A stretch of 64,000 nt of DNA from contig JAVSMN010000001.1 of assembly GCA_032027205.1 (NCBI GenBank), positions 1,984,219-2,048,218 on the forward strand, written 5' to 3'. The notes under the pieces were generated by a model. It worked only from the letters and a program-made list of their open reading frames with translations. It was not told where the DNA came from and searched no databases. A program made the translations under genes and the position numbers. Below are positions 16,216 through 24,105 of the stretch, piece by piece. The stretch is from Zeimonas sp032027205. GTDB lineage: Bacteria > Pseudomonadota > Gammaproteobacteria > Burkholderiales > Burkholderiaceae_E. The first letter of the stretch is position 1; each line of letters opens with the position of its first letter.

Positions 16216-17654
16216 GCGATCGTCTCGTCGGACATCGTCATCTCGAGATGCTCGGCAAGCCGCGTTGCCAGCGCCATGATCGTCAGCGACGGGTTGACCG
16301 ACAGCGTTCGCGGAACGAGCGATCCGTCGCCGACGAACAGGCCCTTGACCTCGTGCGATTCGCCATTGCGATCGACGACCGATCGCGCCGGGTCGTCTCC
16401 CATGCGGCAACCGCCCTGCGTATGCGTGGAGAGAAGACCGGTCCAGCAGACCTGCCTGGCGCCGGCGGCGCGCAACACCTTCTGGCTGAACCGCAGCGCG
16501 GCGTCGAGCCGCTCGTGCTCGCTCGGCTGGAAGTCGACCGCGAGCCGCTCGCGTCCGTTCTTGTCGAGGCTCACCGAGCCGTTGTTCTCGTCGTTGATCA
16601 TCGCGAGCACGCCGACCCAGCGTCGGTAGGCCCGCATCGCCTCGACAAGCGGCGCGCCCCACAGCGGCCCGCTCTCGTTGCGGAGGGTGGTGGCGAACGC
16701 GATCGGATCCATGACCGTGGAAGCCTCGAGCACGAAGCCGCCGGCCTCGTCGGTCTGGAATTTCATGCAGTGGGCGCTGATCGGGTACACGCGGTGCGCG
16801 TCCTGCACTTCGTCGAACAGGCCGTAGACGAGACGCACCGGATGCAGGCCGACGTGCCGCCCGATCGTGGGGTTGCCCAGGCCGGATCGAAGCAGCAACT
16901 GAGCGGTGTTCAGCGCGCCGGCGGCGGCGACGACGAAGGGCGCGCGCGCCTGGCGCAGGTTACCCGCATCGTCGACGTACTCGACACCGGTCGCCCGGCG
17001 CCCGTGGGCGGTTTCCTCGATGAGCACGCGCTGCACCTGCACGCCGACGCGCAACTCGAGCGGGCAGCGCTCCAGAGCCTTGGCGATGTACGTGTTCATC
17101 GTCGACTTGCCGGCATCGCTGGGACAGCCCTGCAGGCAAGAACCGTAGCTCATGCAGTCGGTGCCGGTGTACGAGTCGACGGGCTCGAGATCTGCGCCGA
17201 GCGCGCGGAATCCGGCCTGCGCGGTGTAGACGCTCTTCTCCCAGTCGCTTCGTTCGCGCACGCCGAGCAGATTTTCGACGCGGGCGTAGTACGACTCGAG
17301 GTCGGCGAGTGCGAACGGCTCGCCGTTCTCGCTGGTGAGGCCCGTTGCCGGATGCCATTTCGCGACGTCGCGCTCGTGCGCACGCAGCGCGACCTTCGTG
17401 TTGATGGTCGTCGAGCCGCCGACGCACTTTCCGGACAGGAACGCCAGAACGTCGCCATCGGGCAGCGGCGCGAAGCGCATCGGCCAGTACAGGTCGTGGC
17501 TGGCCTTCGCCTCCCAGCGTCGAAAGTTCTGCGAGGTGTGGTGTTGCCCTGCCTCGAGAAGCAGCACGCTGCGGCCGCACTGTGCGAGCTCGCCGGCCAC
17601 GACGCCGCCGCCCGCGCCAGAACCGACGACGATGACGTCGAATTCGCTTTTCAT
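16212..17654 (-). CDS. GMC family oxidoreductase (membrane-type dehydrogenase large subunit)
   Basis: The 480-aa flavoprotein has the FAD motif VVGSGAGGGVVAGELA at its start, GKCVGGSTTINTK (the second GMC signature) and the C-terminal active site THTQGGCRMGDDPA with LSVNPSLTIMALATR, giving the His/Asn pair. A cysteine-rich segment, DCMSYGSCLQGCPSDAGKST, resembles the cysteines that hold a 3Fe-4S cluster in bacterial FAD-glucose dehydrogenases. Such enzymes oxidise alcohols or sugars and pass electrons to a carrier. The gene following its start encodes a small subunit, but no cytochrome c subunit is nearby. There is no signal peptide. Confidence 0.87.
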   Translation of the reverse strand: MKSEFDVIVVGSGAGGGVVAGELAQCGRSVLLLEAGQHHTSQNFRRWEAKASHDLYWPMRFAPLPDGDVLAFLSGKCVGGSTTINTKVALRAHERDVAKWHPATGLTSENGEPFALADLESYYARVENLLGVRERSDWEKSVYTAQAGFRALGADLEPVDSYTGTDCMSYGSCLQGCPSDAGKSTMNTYIAKALERCPLELRVGVQVQRVLIEETAHGRRATGVEYVDDAGNLRQARAPFVVAAAGALNTAQLLLRSGLGNPTIGRHVGLHPVRLVYGLFDEVQDAHRVYPISAHCMKFQTDEAGGFVLEASTVMDPIAFATTLRNESGPLWGAPLVEAMRAYRRWVGVLAMINDENNGSVSLDKNGRERLAVDFQPSEHERLDAALRFSQKVLRAAGARQVCWTGLLSTHTQGGCRMGDDPARSVVDRNGESHEVKGLFVGDGSLVPRTLSVNPSLTIMALATRLAEHLEMTMSDETIA

Positions 17655-17664
17655 CGTTCGATCT

Positions 17665-18036
17665 TCATTCGATCTTCAGCCAGGACCAGTCGCGCTCCAG
17701 GTCGGCTGCGCGCGGGGGTTGGAAGTCGATCTCCGTCCAGGCGCCCGGCCCCGGCCTGCCCGGCGCGACGAAGTCGCTGTAGTAGGCTTCGATCGCCAGT
17801 GCCCGTACGAGGGCGAATTGGGGTGTGCGCACCTTCTCGTACAGCACACTCGCGGATTCGACGCCCGACAGTGCGTCGATCGCCTGCAGCGCTGCCGCCC
17901 GCTCGTCGTCGGGCATCGACGCGAGCATCGCATCGACGTACACGACGGGGCCTGCGCGCGCGCAGCCCGGCACGATCAGTTCGCACAGCGCCTCGAGTCT
18001 GTCGGCGCGGTGCTCGTCGAGAACTCGCAAAGACAC
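17665..18036 (-). CDS. Gluconate 2-dehydrogenase subunit 3-like small subunit
   Basis: A 123-aa protein with a GTG start and a strong GGAGGA ribosome site. The pattern LEALCELIVPG near the start and AIEAYYSDFVAPGRPGPGAW near the end is that of the gluconate 2-dehydrogenase subunit 3 family, the small partner of GMC dehydrogenases. In other bacteria this subunit carries a Tat signal and helps export; here no signal is visible, so the complex is probably cytoplasmic. It is the first gene of the leftward operon, ten bases before the GMC gene, and lies next to the 18111-18125 palindrome. Confidence 0.75.
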   Translation of the reverse strand: MSLRVLDEHRADRLEALCELIVPGCARAGPVVYVDAMLASMPDDERAAALQAIDALSGVESASVLYEKVRTPQFALVRALAIEAYYSDFVAPGRPGPGAWTEIDFQPPRAADLERDWSWLKIE

Positions 18037-18110
18037 GCTCTCCTCCGAATTATTTTCTTTGTGGCGATGCTATTCGCGCCTCGCGCGCAGTGGGGCACGA
18101 ACTGCCATGA

Positions 18111-18125
18111 TTTCACTGAGTGAAA
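18111..18125. promoter_or_regulatory. Perfect palindrome between divergent catabolic operons, candidate IclR operator
   Basis: TTTCACT-g-AGTGAAA is a perfect 7+1+7 inverted repeat in the 141-bp gap between the dehydrogenase small-subunit gene (start 18036, leftward) and the quinone-oxidoreductase-like gene (start 18178, rightward). The surrounding sequence is less GC-rich than average, as a promoter would be. The cluster encodes one regulator, an IclR protein at 26453; such proteins bind short palindromes in divergent promoters. Assignment to that regulator is inference. Confidence 0.55.
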
Positions 18126-18177
18126 AGTTTGCGCGATCGCGTTCCCTTGCCACCGGCCTTTGGACGATGATCGGCGC

Positions 18178-19188
18178 ATGCAAGCCAGAACGATCCGCTT
18201 CCACGAGTTCGGCGGCCCCGAGGTGCTGCGTTTCGAATCGCTCGACGTCGGCCAGCCCGGCGAGGGCGAAGTGCTCGTGCGCATCGAGGCGATCGGATTG
18301 AACCGTGCCGAGGCGTCGTTCCGCAGCGGCCGTTACGTGGAGAAGGCACAACTGCCGTCGCGCGTCGGCTACGAAGCCGCTGGCGTCGTCGAGACACCGG
18401 GCTCCGGCGTGCATGGTTTCGAGTCGGGCCAGCCGGTCTGCATCCTGCCCACGTTCTCGATGACGCGCTACGGCGTGTACGCCGAGCGTGCGATCGTGCC
18501 CGCGCAGTCGCTGCTGCCACGTCCGCAGGGGCTTTCGGCTATCGAGTCGGCAGCGATCTGGATGGCATATCTCACTGCGTACGGCGCGCTCGTCGACATT
18601 GCCGGAATCGGCCGCGATGATGCAGTGATTGTCACCGCCGCGTCGAGCAGCGTCGGACTCGCCGCGATCCGCATCTGCAACGCGATCGGCGCGATCCCGA
18701 TCGCGGTGACGCGTGGTGAGAGCAAGCGCGATGCGCTGCTGCGCGCCGGCGCTGCCCACGTGATCGTCTTGCAGCAGCAGGACCTCTGCGCCGAGACGAT
18801 GCGCATCACCGGCATCGGCGCGCGCCTCGCGTTCGACCCCATTGGCGGCCCGATCGTCGCCGACCTCGCCGCCGCGCTGGCGCCGCAGGGAACGCTGATC
18901 CTGTACGGAAACCTCAGCGGCAAGGCGCGCGAGACGGTGTTCCCGTACGGGCCCGCCCTCGCGAAGGGTCTGTCGATGCGCGGCTATCTGGTGTTCGAGC
19001 TGATCCACGACGCGAAGCGCTTCGCCGCGGCGCGTGCTTTCGTCGAAGCGGGGTTGCGCGCAGGCACGCTCGCACCGACGATCGCACGAATCTTCGATTT
19101 CGACGAGATGGTCGACGCGCATCGCTATCTCGAGTCCGGCGATCAGTTCGGAAAGATCGTCATCACGGTGCCTCAACCCGAACACTGA
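18178..19188 (+). CDS. Zinc-free alcohol dehydrogenase / quinone oxidoreductase-like protein (MDR family)
   Basis: The 336-aa protein has the MDR layout: GroES-like N-terminus (EGEVLVRIEAIGLNRAEASF), then VTAASSSVGLAAIRICNAIG, a Rossmann nucleotide site in which A-x-S-x-x-G replaces G-x-G-x-x-G. The zinc ligands of true alcohol dehydrogenases are missing, as in quinone oxidoreductases. It probably reduces or oxidises a carbonyl compound with NADP(H). It is the first gene to the right of the palindrome and 44 bp before the phosphotransferase gene. Start: the ATG before QARTIRFHEFGGPEVL, typical of the family. Confidence 0.85.
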   Translation: MQARTIRFHEFGGPEVLRFESLDVGQPGEGEVLVRIEAIGLNRAEASFRSGRYVEKAQLPSRVGYEAAGVVETPGSGVHGFESGQPVCILPTFSMTRYGVYAERAIVPAQSLLPRPQGLSAIESAAIWMAYLTAYGALVDIAGIGRDDAVIVTAASSSVGLAAIRICNAIGAIPIAVTRGESKRDALLRAGAAHVIVLQQQDLCAETMRITGIGARLAFDPIGGPIVADLAAALAPQGTLILYGNLSGKARETVFPYGPALAKGLSMRGYLVFELIHDAKRFAAARAFVEAGLRAGTLAPTIARIFDFDEMVDAHRYLESGDQFGKIVITVPQPEH

Positions 19189-19232
19189 CGAGCGCGATTC
19201 GCAATCGTCACCGCATCCGCAGGAGGAGACCC

Positions 19233-21053
19233 ATGGACGCGAAGACACAGCCCCGCAGCTTCCCGTTGCCCTCGCAGATCGAGAGCGTTGCGGGCGCAGG
19301 CGACTGGAAATCGATGTACCCGTACTACTCGCAGTTCCAGCCGGAGGACGACAAGCGCTTCTGGTTCTACAACTCGATGCATTTCCCGGAGGTGATGCCG
19401 GCCTTCGACATCCTCACCGCCGAGGTTCCGTACACGGCGCTCGGCGCCTTCACGACGCGCGTGTTTTCGTTCCCCACGACGCTTGGCGTCGAGTTCCGCG
19501 TGCTGAACGGGCGCGTCTACATCACCGCCAATGCGGTCGACGACCCCGGCGAGATCGGTCGTCGGCTCGAGATCTTCCAGCAGCGCGCCGCGCACTACTA
19601 CGAGAACTGGGATCGCCTGTACGCCGAGTGGCGCACGCGGATGGACACGCTGATCCGCGACATCTCCGAGTTGCGCGTACCGCCGTTGCCCGAGTTCGAC
19701 GACCTGGAGGTCGTGCTCGAGGCGCGCGGCATCGGGCAGAACCACTATCTGCGCGAAAACTTCCATCGCGCGATCGAGATGTTCTCGAAGATGTGGCACT
19801 ACCACTTCGAGTTCCTGATGCTCGGCTACGGTGCGTATGTCGTCTTCTTCCAGTTCTGCAAGAAGGCGTTCCCCGAGATCGCCGACCAGACGATCTCGCG
19901 CATGGTCGCCGGCGTCGATACGCTGATGTTCCGGCCCGACGAGGAACTGAAGAAGCTCGCGCGCCTGGCGGTCGAGTTGAACGTCGACGACGCGTTCGTC
20001 GAGGGCGTCGACGCGCAGCAAATGCTGGCCGCGGTCGGCGCGCGCGGCGAGCCCGGCAAGCGATGGCTCGCCGCCCTCGAAGACGCGCGCGATCCCTGGT
20101 TCCACATGTCGACCGGCGACGGCTTCTACCACCACCACCGCAGCTGGAACGACGATCTCTCGGTGCCCTTCGCCGCGCTGCCGGGTTACATGCAGATGGT
20201 GCGACGCGGCCAGACGCTGGAGCGTCCCACCGAGCGCCTGAAGGGCGAGCGCGAGCGCATCGTCGGCGAGTACCGCGAGCTGCTCGGCACCGACGACGAG
20301 CGCGCTGCGTTCGACCAGATGCTCGGGCTGTGCCAGGTCGTGTTCCCGTTCGTCGAAGACCACAAGTTCTACTGCGAGCACTGGTTCACGACGCTGTTCT
20401 TCGACAAGATCCGCCAGTTCGGCGCGGTGCTGCGCGAGCAGGGTGTGCTCGAGGACGGAGAGGACATCTTCCATCTGCACTACGGCGAGGCCGAGCAGGC
20501 GCTCGTCGACGTCATGCTTGCCTGGGCCGGCGGCGGCAAGCCGCACGGCGCGCGCCACTGGCGGCCGATCATCGCCGAGCGCAAGCGCATGCTGGCGACG
20601 CTCAAGGACTGGCAGGCGCCGCCCGCGCTCGGACCGATTCCCGAGTCGATCGAGGATCCGGCGCTGCAGATGCTGTGGGGCATCACCAACGAGACGCTGC
20701 AGACGTGGTCGACGCCCGATCTCGTCGACGAGAGCGAGCTGCGCGGCTTCGCGGCCTCGCCCGGCATCGTCGAAGGTGTTGCTCGCGTGCTGCTCGACGT
20801 CAACGACATCAGCCAGGTGCGCACGGGCGAGATCCTCGTCTGCCCGGTGACGGCGCCGAGTTGGGGCCCGGTATTCACGAAGATCAAGGCGGCGGTCGCC
20901 GACATCGGCGGCACGATGTCTCACGCGGCGATCGTGGCGCGCGAGTACGGGCTGCCGGCGGTCGTCGGCACCGGCATGGCCACCAAGCGCATCCGCACCG
21001 GCCAGCGCATTCGCGTCGATGGCGACCGTGGAATCGTGCGTGTGCTGGATTGA
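19233..21053 (+). CDS. PEP-synthase-like phosphotransferase, phosphohistidine subunit (PpsA-like)
   Basis: This 606-aa protein ends in the swivelling phosphohistidine domain of PEP-utilising enzymes: GGTMSHAAIVAREYG with the phosphate-carrying histidine at 564. The first ~470 residues form a separate helical domain (RFWFYNSMHFPEVMPAFDIL, FYHHHRSWNDDLSVP) of the type that binds the acceptor substrate in rifampicin phosphotransferase and phenylphosphate synthase. There is no ATP-grasp and no PEP-barrel domain, so it needs the next protein for ATP. The split between this gene and the next is that of phenylphosphate synthase PpsA/PpsB. Expected reaction: transfer of phosphate from ATP via His to an alcohol or enol. 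A strong GGAGGAG precedes the start. Confidence 0.8.
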   Translation: MDAKTQPRSFPLPSQIESVAGAGDWKSMYPYYSQFQPEDDKRFWFYNSMHFPEVMPAFDILTAEVPYTALGAFTTRVFSFPTTLGVEFRVLNGRVYITANAVDDPGEIGRRLEIFQQRAAHYYENWDRLYAEWRTRMDTLIRDISELRVPPLPEFDDLEVVLEARGIGQNHYLRENFHRAIEMFSKMWHYHFEFLMLGYGAYVVFFQFCKKAFPEIADQTISRMVAGVDTLMFRPDEELKKLARLAVELNVDDAFVEGVDAQQMLAAVGARGEPGKRWLAALEDARDPWFHMSTGDGFYHHHRSWNDDLSVPFAALPGYMQMVRRGQTLERPTERLKGERERIVGEYRELLGTDDERAAFDQMLGLCQVVFPFVEDHKFYCEHWFTTLFFDKIRQFGAVLREQGVLEDGEDIFHLHYGEAEQALVDVMLAWAGGGKPHGARHWRPIIAERKRMLATLKDWQAPPALGPIPESIEDPALQMLWGITNETLQTWSTPDLVDESELRGFAASPGIVEGVARVLLDVNDISQVRTGEILVCPVTAPSWGPVFTKIKAAVADIGGTMSHAAIVAREYGLPAVVGTGMATKRIRTGQRIRVDGDRGIVRVLD

Positions 21054-21071
21054 AGCAGGGAAGGATGAGTG

Positions 21072-22160
21072 ATGAATGGGCAGGCCTGGGTTCGATATTT
21101 CGACGAGATCGGCATCGGCGATCGGCCTAGCGTCGGCGGCAAGGGCGCGAGCCTGGGTGAGCTGCAGCGCGCCGGCATCGCGGTGCCGCCCGGTTGCGTC
21201 GTCACCACCGACGCGTTCCGGCACTTCCTCGACGCCTGCGATCGCGAAGGTTCGATCCGCCGACGCATCGAGTCGCTGGCAGCCGATGACATCGGTGCGA
21301 TCGGCGCAACGAGCGCCGAGGTCCGCGCGCTCGTCGAGCGTGTCGAGCTCCCGGCCGCATTGCACGACGGTATCGCGGCGGGCCTGCAGCGCGTGTGCGG
21401 CGGCGAACTCGACGCACCGATGGCGGTGCGCTCGAGCGCGACCAGCGAGGACAGCGCCGAGGCGAGCTTCGCCGGCCTGCAGGACACCTACCTCTGGGTG
21501 CGTGGCGTCGATGCGGTCGTCGACCATGTGCGCAGGTGCTGCGCGAGTCTGTACAGCGTCGAGTCGGTCAGCTACCGACGCAGGCTCGGCATGTCCGAGG
21601 ACGGACTCGCGATGGCGGTCGTGATCCAGCGCATGGTCGACGCGCGCTCCTCCGGCGTGATGTTCACGCGCAGCCCGACCACCGGTGATCGTTCGGTCGT
21701 CTCTCTCGAGGCAAGCTGGGGGTTGGGCTCGGCCGTAGTCAGCGGCGAGGTCACGCCCGACCGTTTCGTCATCGCGAAGGTCACCGGCGAAATCGTGCGG
21801 CGCGACGTCTCGAACAAACTGCGCCGGCACCGCCCCGACCCGTCTGGCTCGGGCGTCGTCGACGAGGAAGTGCCCGAGGCGCAACGCGAGATCGCGTCGG
21901 TATCCGACGCCGAAGTGCTTGCGCTTGCGGCGATCGCACGCAAGGTCGAACGCCGTTACGGCTGCCCGCAGGACATCGAGTGGGCGATCGCCGAAGGGTC
22001 GTCGCCGGGCGAAGGCGTATTCCTGCTGCAGAGCCGGCCGGAAACGGTGTGGGCGAATCGTGAGGCGGCTGTCGTGGCAGCGCCCAGGGCGCGCGCGGTC
22101 GATCACGTGTTCGCAGCGTTCGGCGGCGCGAAGTCGGCGCCGCGCAAGGAACTACGATGA
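21072..22160 (+). CDS. PEP/pyruvate-binding (ATP-grasp) subunit of PEP-synthase-like phosphotransferase (PpsB-like)
   Basis: The 362-aa protein is the stand-alone PPDK_N ATP-binding domain: VGGKGASLGELQRAGIAVP at the start, PMAVRSSATSEDSAEASFAG, IQRMVDARSSGVMFTRSP, EASWGLGSAVVSGEVTPDRF and the final FLLQSRPET. It would bind ATP and phosphorylate the histidine of the upstream subunit (His564). PpsB of phenylphosphate synthase has the same size and domain content. Start chosen at ATG 21072; a GTG one codon upstream is possible. Its stop overlaps the biotin carrier start (ATGA), which ties phosphorylation and carboxylation into one translational unit. Confidence 0.83.
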   Translation: MNGQAWVRYFDEIGIGDRPSVGGKGASLGELQRAGIAVPPGCVVTTDAFRHFLDACDREGSIRRRIESLAADDIGAIGATSAEVRALVERVELPAALHDGIAAGLQRVCGGELDAPMAVRSSATSEDSAEASFAGLQDTYLWVRGVDAVVDHVRRCCASLYSVESVSYRRRLGMSEDGLAMAVVIQRMVDARSSGVMFTRSPTTGDRSVVSLEASWGLGSAVVSGEVTPDRFVIAKVTGEIVRRDVSNKLRRHRPDPSGSGVVDEEVPEAQREIASVSDAEVLALAAIARKVERRYGCPQDIEWAIAEGSSPGEGVFLLQSRPETVWANREAAVVAAPRARAVDHVFAAFGGAKSAPRKELR

Positions 22161-22738
22161 GCCTGAGCAACGAGGACGTGCAGGACATCCTGCACGTGCT
22201 GGATTCGACCTCGTACGACGAGTTGAAGATCGAGACCGCGCGATTTCGCCTCGTGCTGCGGCGCTCGCCGGGCGGATCCTGGATGCAGGAGATGCAGACA
22301 CTGTCGCAGCCGCAGCGTTCGCAGAGCGCGGATAGCGCGGTCGCGAAGGCGCTTCACGGCGATGCAGCGGTCGCACAGCCAGCGGAGGGGCGCGCGGCGA
22401 ACGAACCGGCGACAGCGAGAGGCGTATCCCGCGTACCGACCGATGGGGCGGCGGCCGAGCATGAACCGGTCACCGCACGGCATGGATTGCACGAAGTGCG
22501 TCCGCCGATGCTCGGCACCTTCTACCGCGCACCGAAGCCCGGTGCGGCGCCGTTCGTCGAGGTCGGCAGCAGAGTGCAGCCCGACTCGGTCGTCTGCATC
22601 ATCGAGACGATGAAGCTGATGAACTCGGTGTGCGCGGGCGTGGCCGGCGAAGTGGTCGAGATATGCCTGGACGACGCGCAGTTCGCCGACGAGGCCGAGG
22701 TGCTCCTTCGCATACGCCCGGAGGTCGCGTGCGCCTGA
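22157..22738 (+). CDS. Biotin carboxyl carrier protein (AccB-like)
   Basis: This 193-aa protein ends in a biotinyl domain: RPPMLGTFYRAPKPGAAPFV, then CIIETMKLMNSV with biotinyl-lysine 153 in the M-K-L-M motif. The N-terminal helix DVQDILHVLDSTSYDELKIE is AccB-like, and the middle (50-110) is an Ala/Glu-rich flexible linker. It carries carboxybiotin between the biotin carboxylase and carboxyltransferase encoded next. It sits inside the operon with 4-bp and 10-bp overlaps, and so belongs to this dedicated carboxylase rather than to fatty acid synthesis. Confidence 0.9.
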   Translation: MSLSNEDVQDILHVLDSTSYDELKIETARFRLVLRRSPGGSWMQEMQTLSQPQRSQSADSAVAKALHGDAAVAQPAEGRAANEPATARGVSRVPTDGAAAEHEPVTARHGLHEVRPPMLGTFYRAPKPGAAPFVEVGSRVQPDSVVCIIETMKLMNSVCAGVAGEVVEICLDDAQFADEAEVLLRIRPEVACA

Positions 22739-24105
22739 AGCGGATCCTGGTCGCCAACCGCGGCGAGATCGCGGTGCGCATCGTCCGCACCTGCCGCACG
22801 CTCGGCGTCGAGACGGTGCTCGCCGCGTCCGAAGCCGACCTGGAGTCGCTCGCGGCCCGGCTCGCCGATCGAACGGTGCGGATCGGCCCCGCGCCGTCGT
22901 CGGCGAGCTACCTGAACGTCGATGCGATCCTTGCCGCGGCGCGTGCGGCGCAGGCCGACGCGATCCATCCGGGCTACGGCTTTCTCTCCGAGAACGCGCG
23001 CCTCGCCCGTGCCTGCGACGACGCGGGAATCGTGTTCATCGGGCCCACCTCCGAGCAGCTCGATGCGGTCGGCGACAAGCTGAAGGCGCGCCATCACGCG
23101 GTGGCCGCCGGCCTGCCGGTGGTGCCCGGGGGCGCGATCGACGGCTTGGTCGAAGTGCAGGCGCTTGCGAACCAGATCGGCTTTCCGGTGCTCGTGAAAG
23201 CGGTCGCCGGTGGCGGCGGGCGCGGCATGAAGGTCGTGCAGGCCGCTGCACAGCTCGCGGCCACTGTCGAACTGGCGATGGCCGAGGCGCAGTCGGCATT
23301 CGGCGACGGTCGCGTTTATCTCGAGCGCTACGTTGCGTCGGGTCGTCACGTCGAGGTGCAGGTGCTCGGCGACGGCGAACGGGCGATCCATCTCGGTACG
23401 CGCGACTGCTCGATCCAGCGCCGCTACCAGAAGCTGGTCGAGGAGGCGCCGGCGCCGCAACTGCCGCCGGCGCTGCGCGAGGGGATGCATCGTGCCGCGG
23501 TGGCCTTCGCGCAGCATCTTCGCTACCGGGGGCTCGGCACCGTCGAGCTGCTCGTCGACTGCGCGCGCGACACCTTCTACTTCCTCGAGATGAACGCGCG
23601 CATCCAGGTCGAGCATCCGGTCACCGAGGCGATCACCGGGCTGGATCTCGTTGCCGAGCAGATCGCGGTCGCCGAGGGACGTGCGCTGCGCATCACGCAG
23701 GAAGACGTGCATTTCGACGGTCACGCGATCGAATGCCGCCTGAACGCCGAGGACTGGACGCGCGATTTCCGGCCGAGCCCGGGCACTGTTCATCGCGCAG
23801 TGTTCCCCGCCGCACCGCACGTGCGGGTCGACACGCATCTGCAATCCGGCAGTCGCGTGCCGCCCAACTACGATTCGTTGCTCGCCAAGCTCATCGTGCA
23901 CGGCGGTGATCGCGAAGCAGCCGTCGATCGGCTTCGTACGGCGCTCGCTGCGTGCGCGATCGACGGCGTCGCCACCAATCTCCCGATGCACGCCGCGCTC
24001 GTCGAGGATGCGGAGTTCCGTGCCGGCGGCTTCGACACGCGTTATTTTCCGCGCTTCCTCGAGGCGCAGTTGCAGCCACAGCCCGCCGGAGCCGCGCATG
24101 GCTGA
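22729..24105 (+). CDS. Biotin carboxylase subunit (AccC-like)
   Basis: A 458-aa ATP-grasp biotin carboxylase beginning RLKRILVANRGEIAVRIVRT. Motifs include HPGYGFLSENARLARACDDAG, the glycine-rich loop KAVAGGGGRGMKVV, RDCSIQRRYQKLVEEAPAP, the catalytic EMNARIQVEHPVTEAITGLD and DGHAIECRLNAED. It makes carboxybiotin on the upstream carrier from bicarbonate and ATP. I chose GTG 22729 because the family start follows at once and GGAGGT precedes it; it overlaps the carrier gene by 10 bp. The sequence is complete and of ordinary length. Confidence 0.92.
   Translation: MRLKRILVANRGEIAVRIVRTCRTLGVETVLAASEADLESLAARLADRTVRIGPAPSSASYLNVDAILAAARAAQADAIHPGYGFLSENARLARACDDAGIVFIGPTSEQLDAVGDKLKARHHAVAAGLPVVPGGAIDGLVEVQALANQIGFPVLVKAVAGGGGRGMKVVQAAAQLAATVELAMAEAQSAFGDGRVYLERYVASGRHVEVQVLGDGERAIHLGTRDCSIQRRYQKLVEEAPAPQLPPALREGMHRAAVAFAQHLRYRGLGTVELLVDCARDTFYFLEMNARIQVEHPVTEAITGLDLVAEQIAVAEGRALRITQEDVHFDGHAIECRLNAEDWTRDFRPSPGTVHRAVFPAAPHVRVDTHLQSGSRVPPNYDSLLAKLIVHGGDREAAVDRLRTALAACAIDGVATNLPMHAALVEDAEFRAGGFDTRYFPRFLEAQLQPQPAGAAHG

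Noticed and set aside
19173..22106. 977-codon minus-strand frame
   Set aside because: Antisense shadow of the two phosphotransferase genes.
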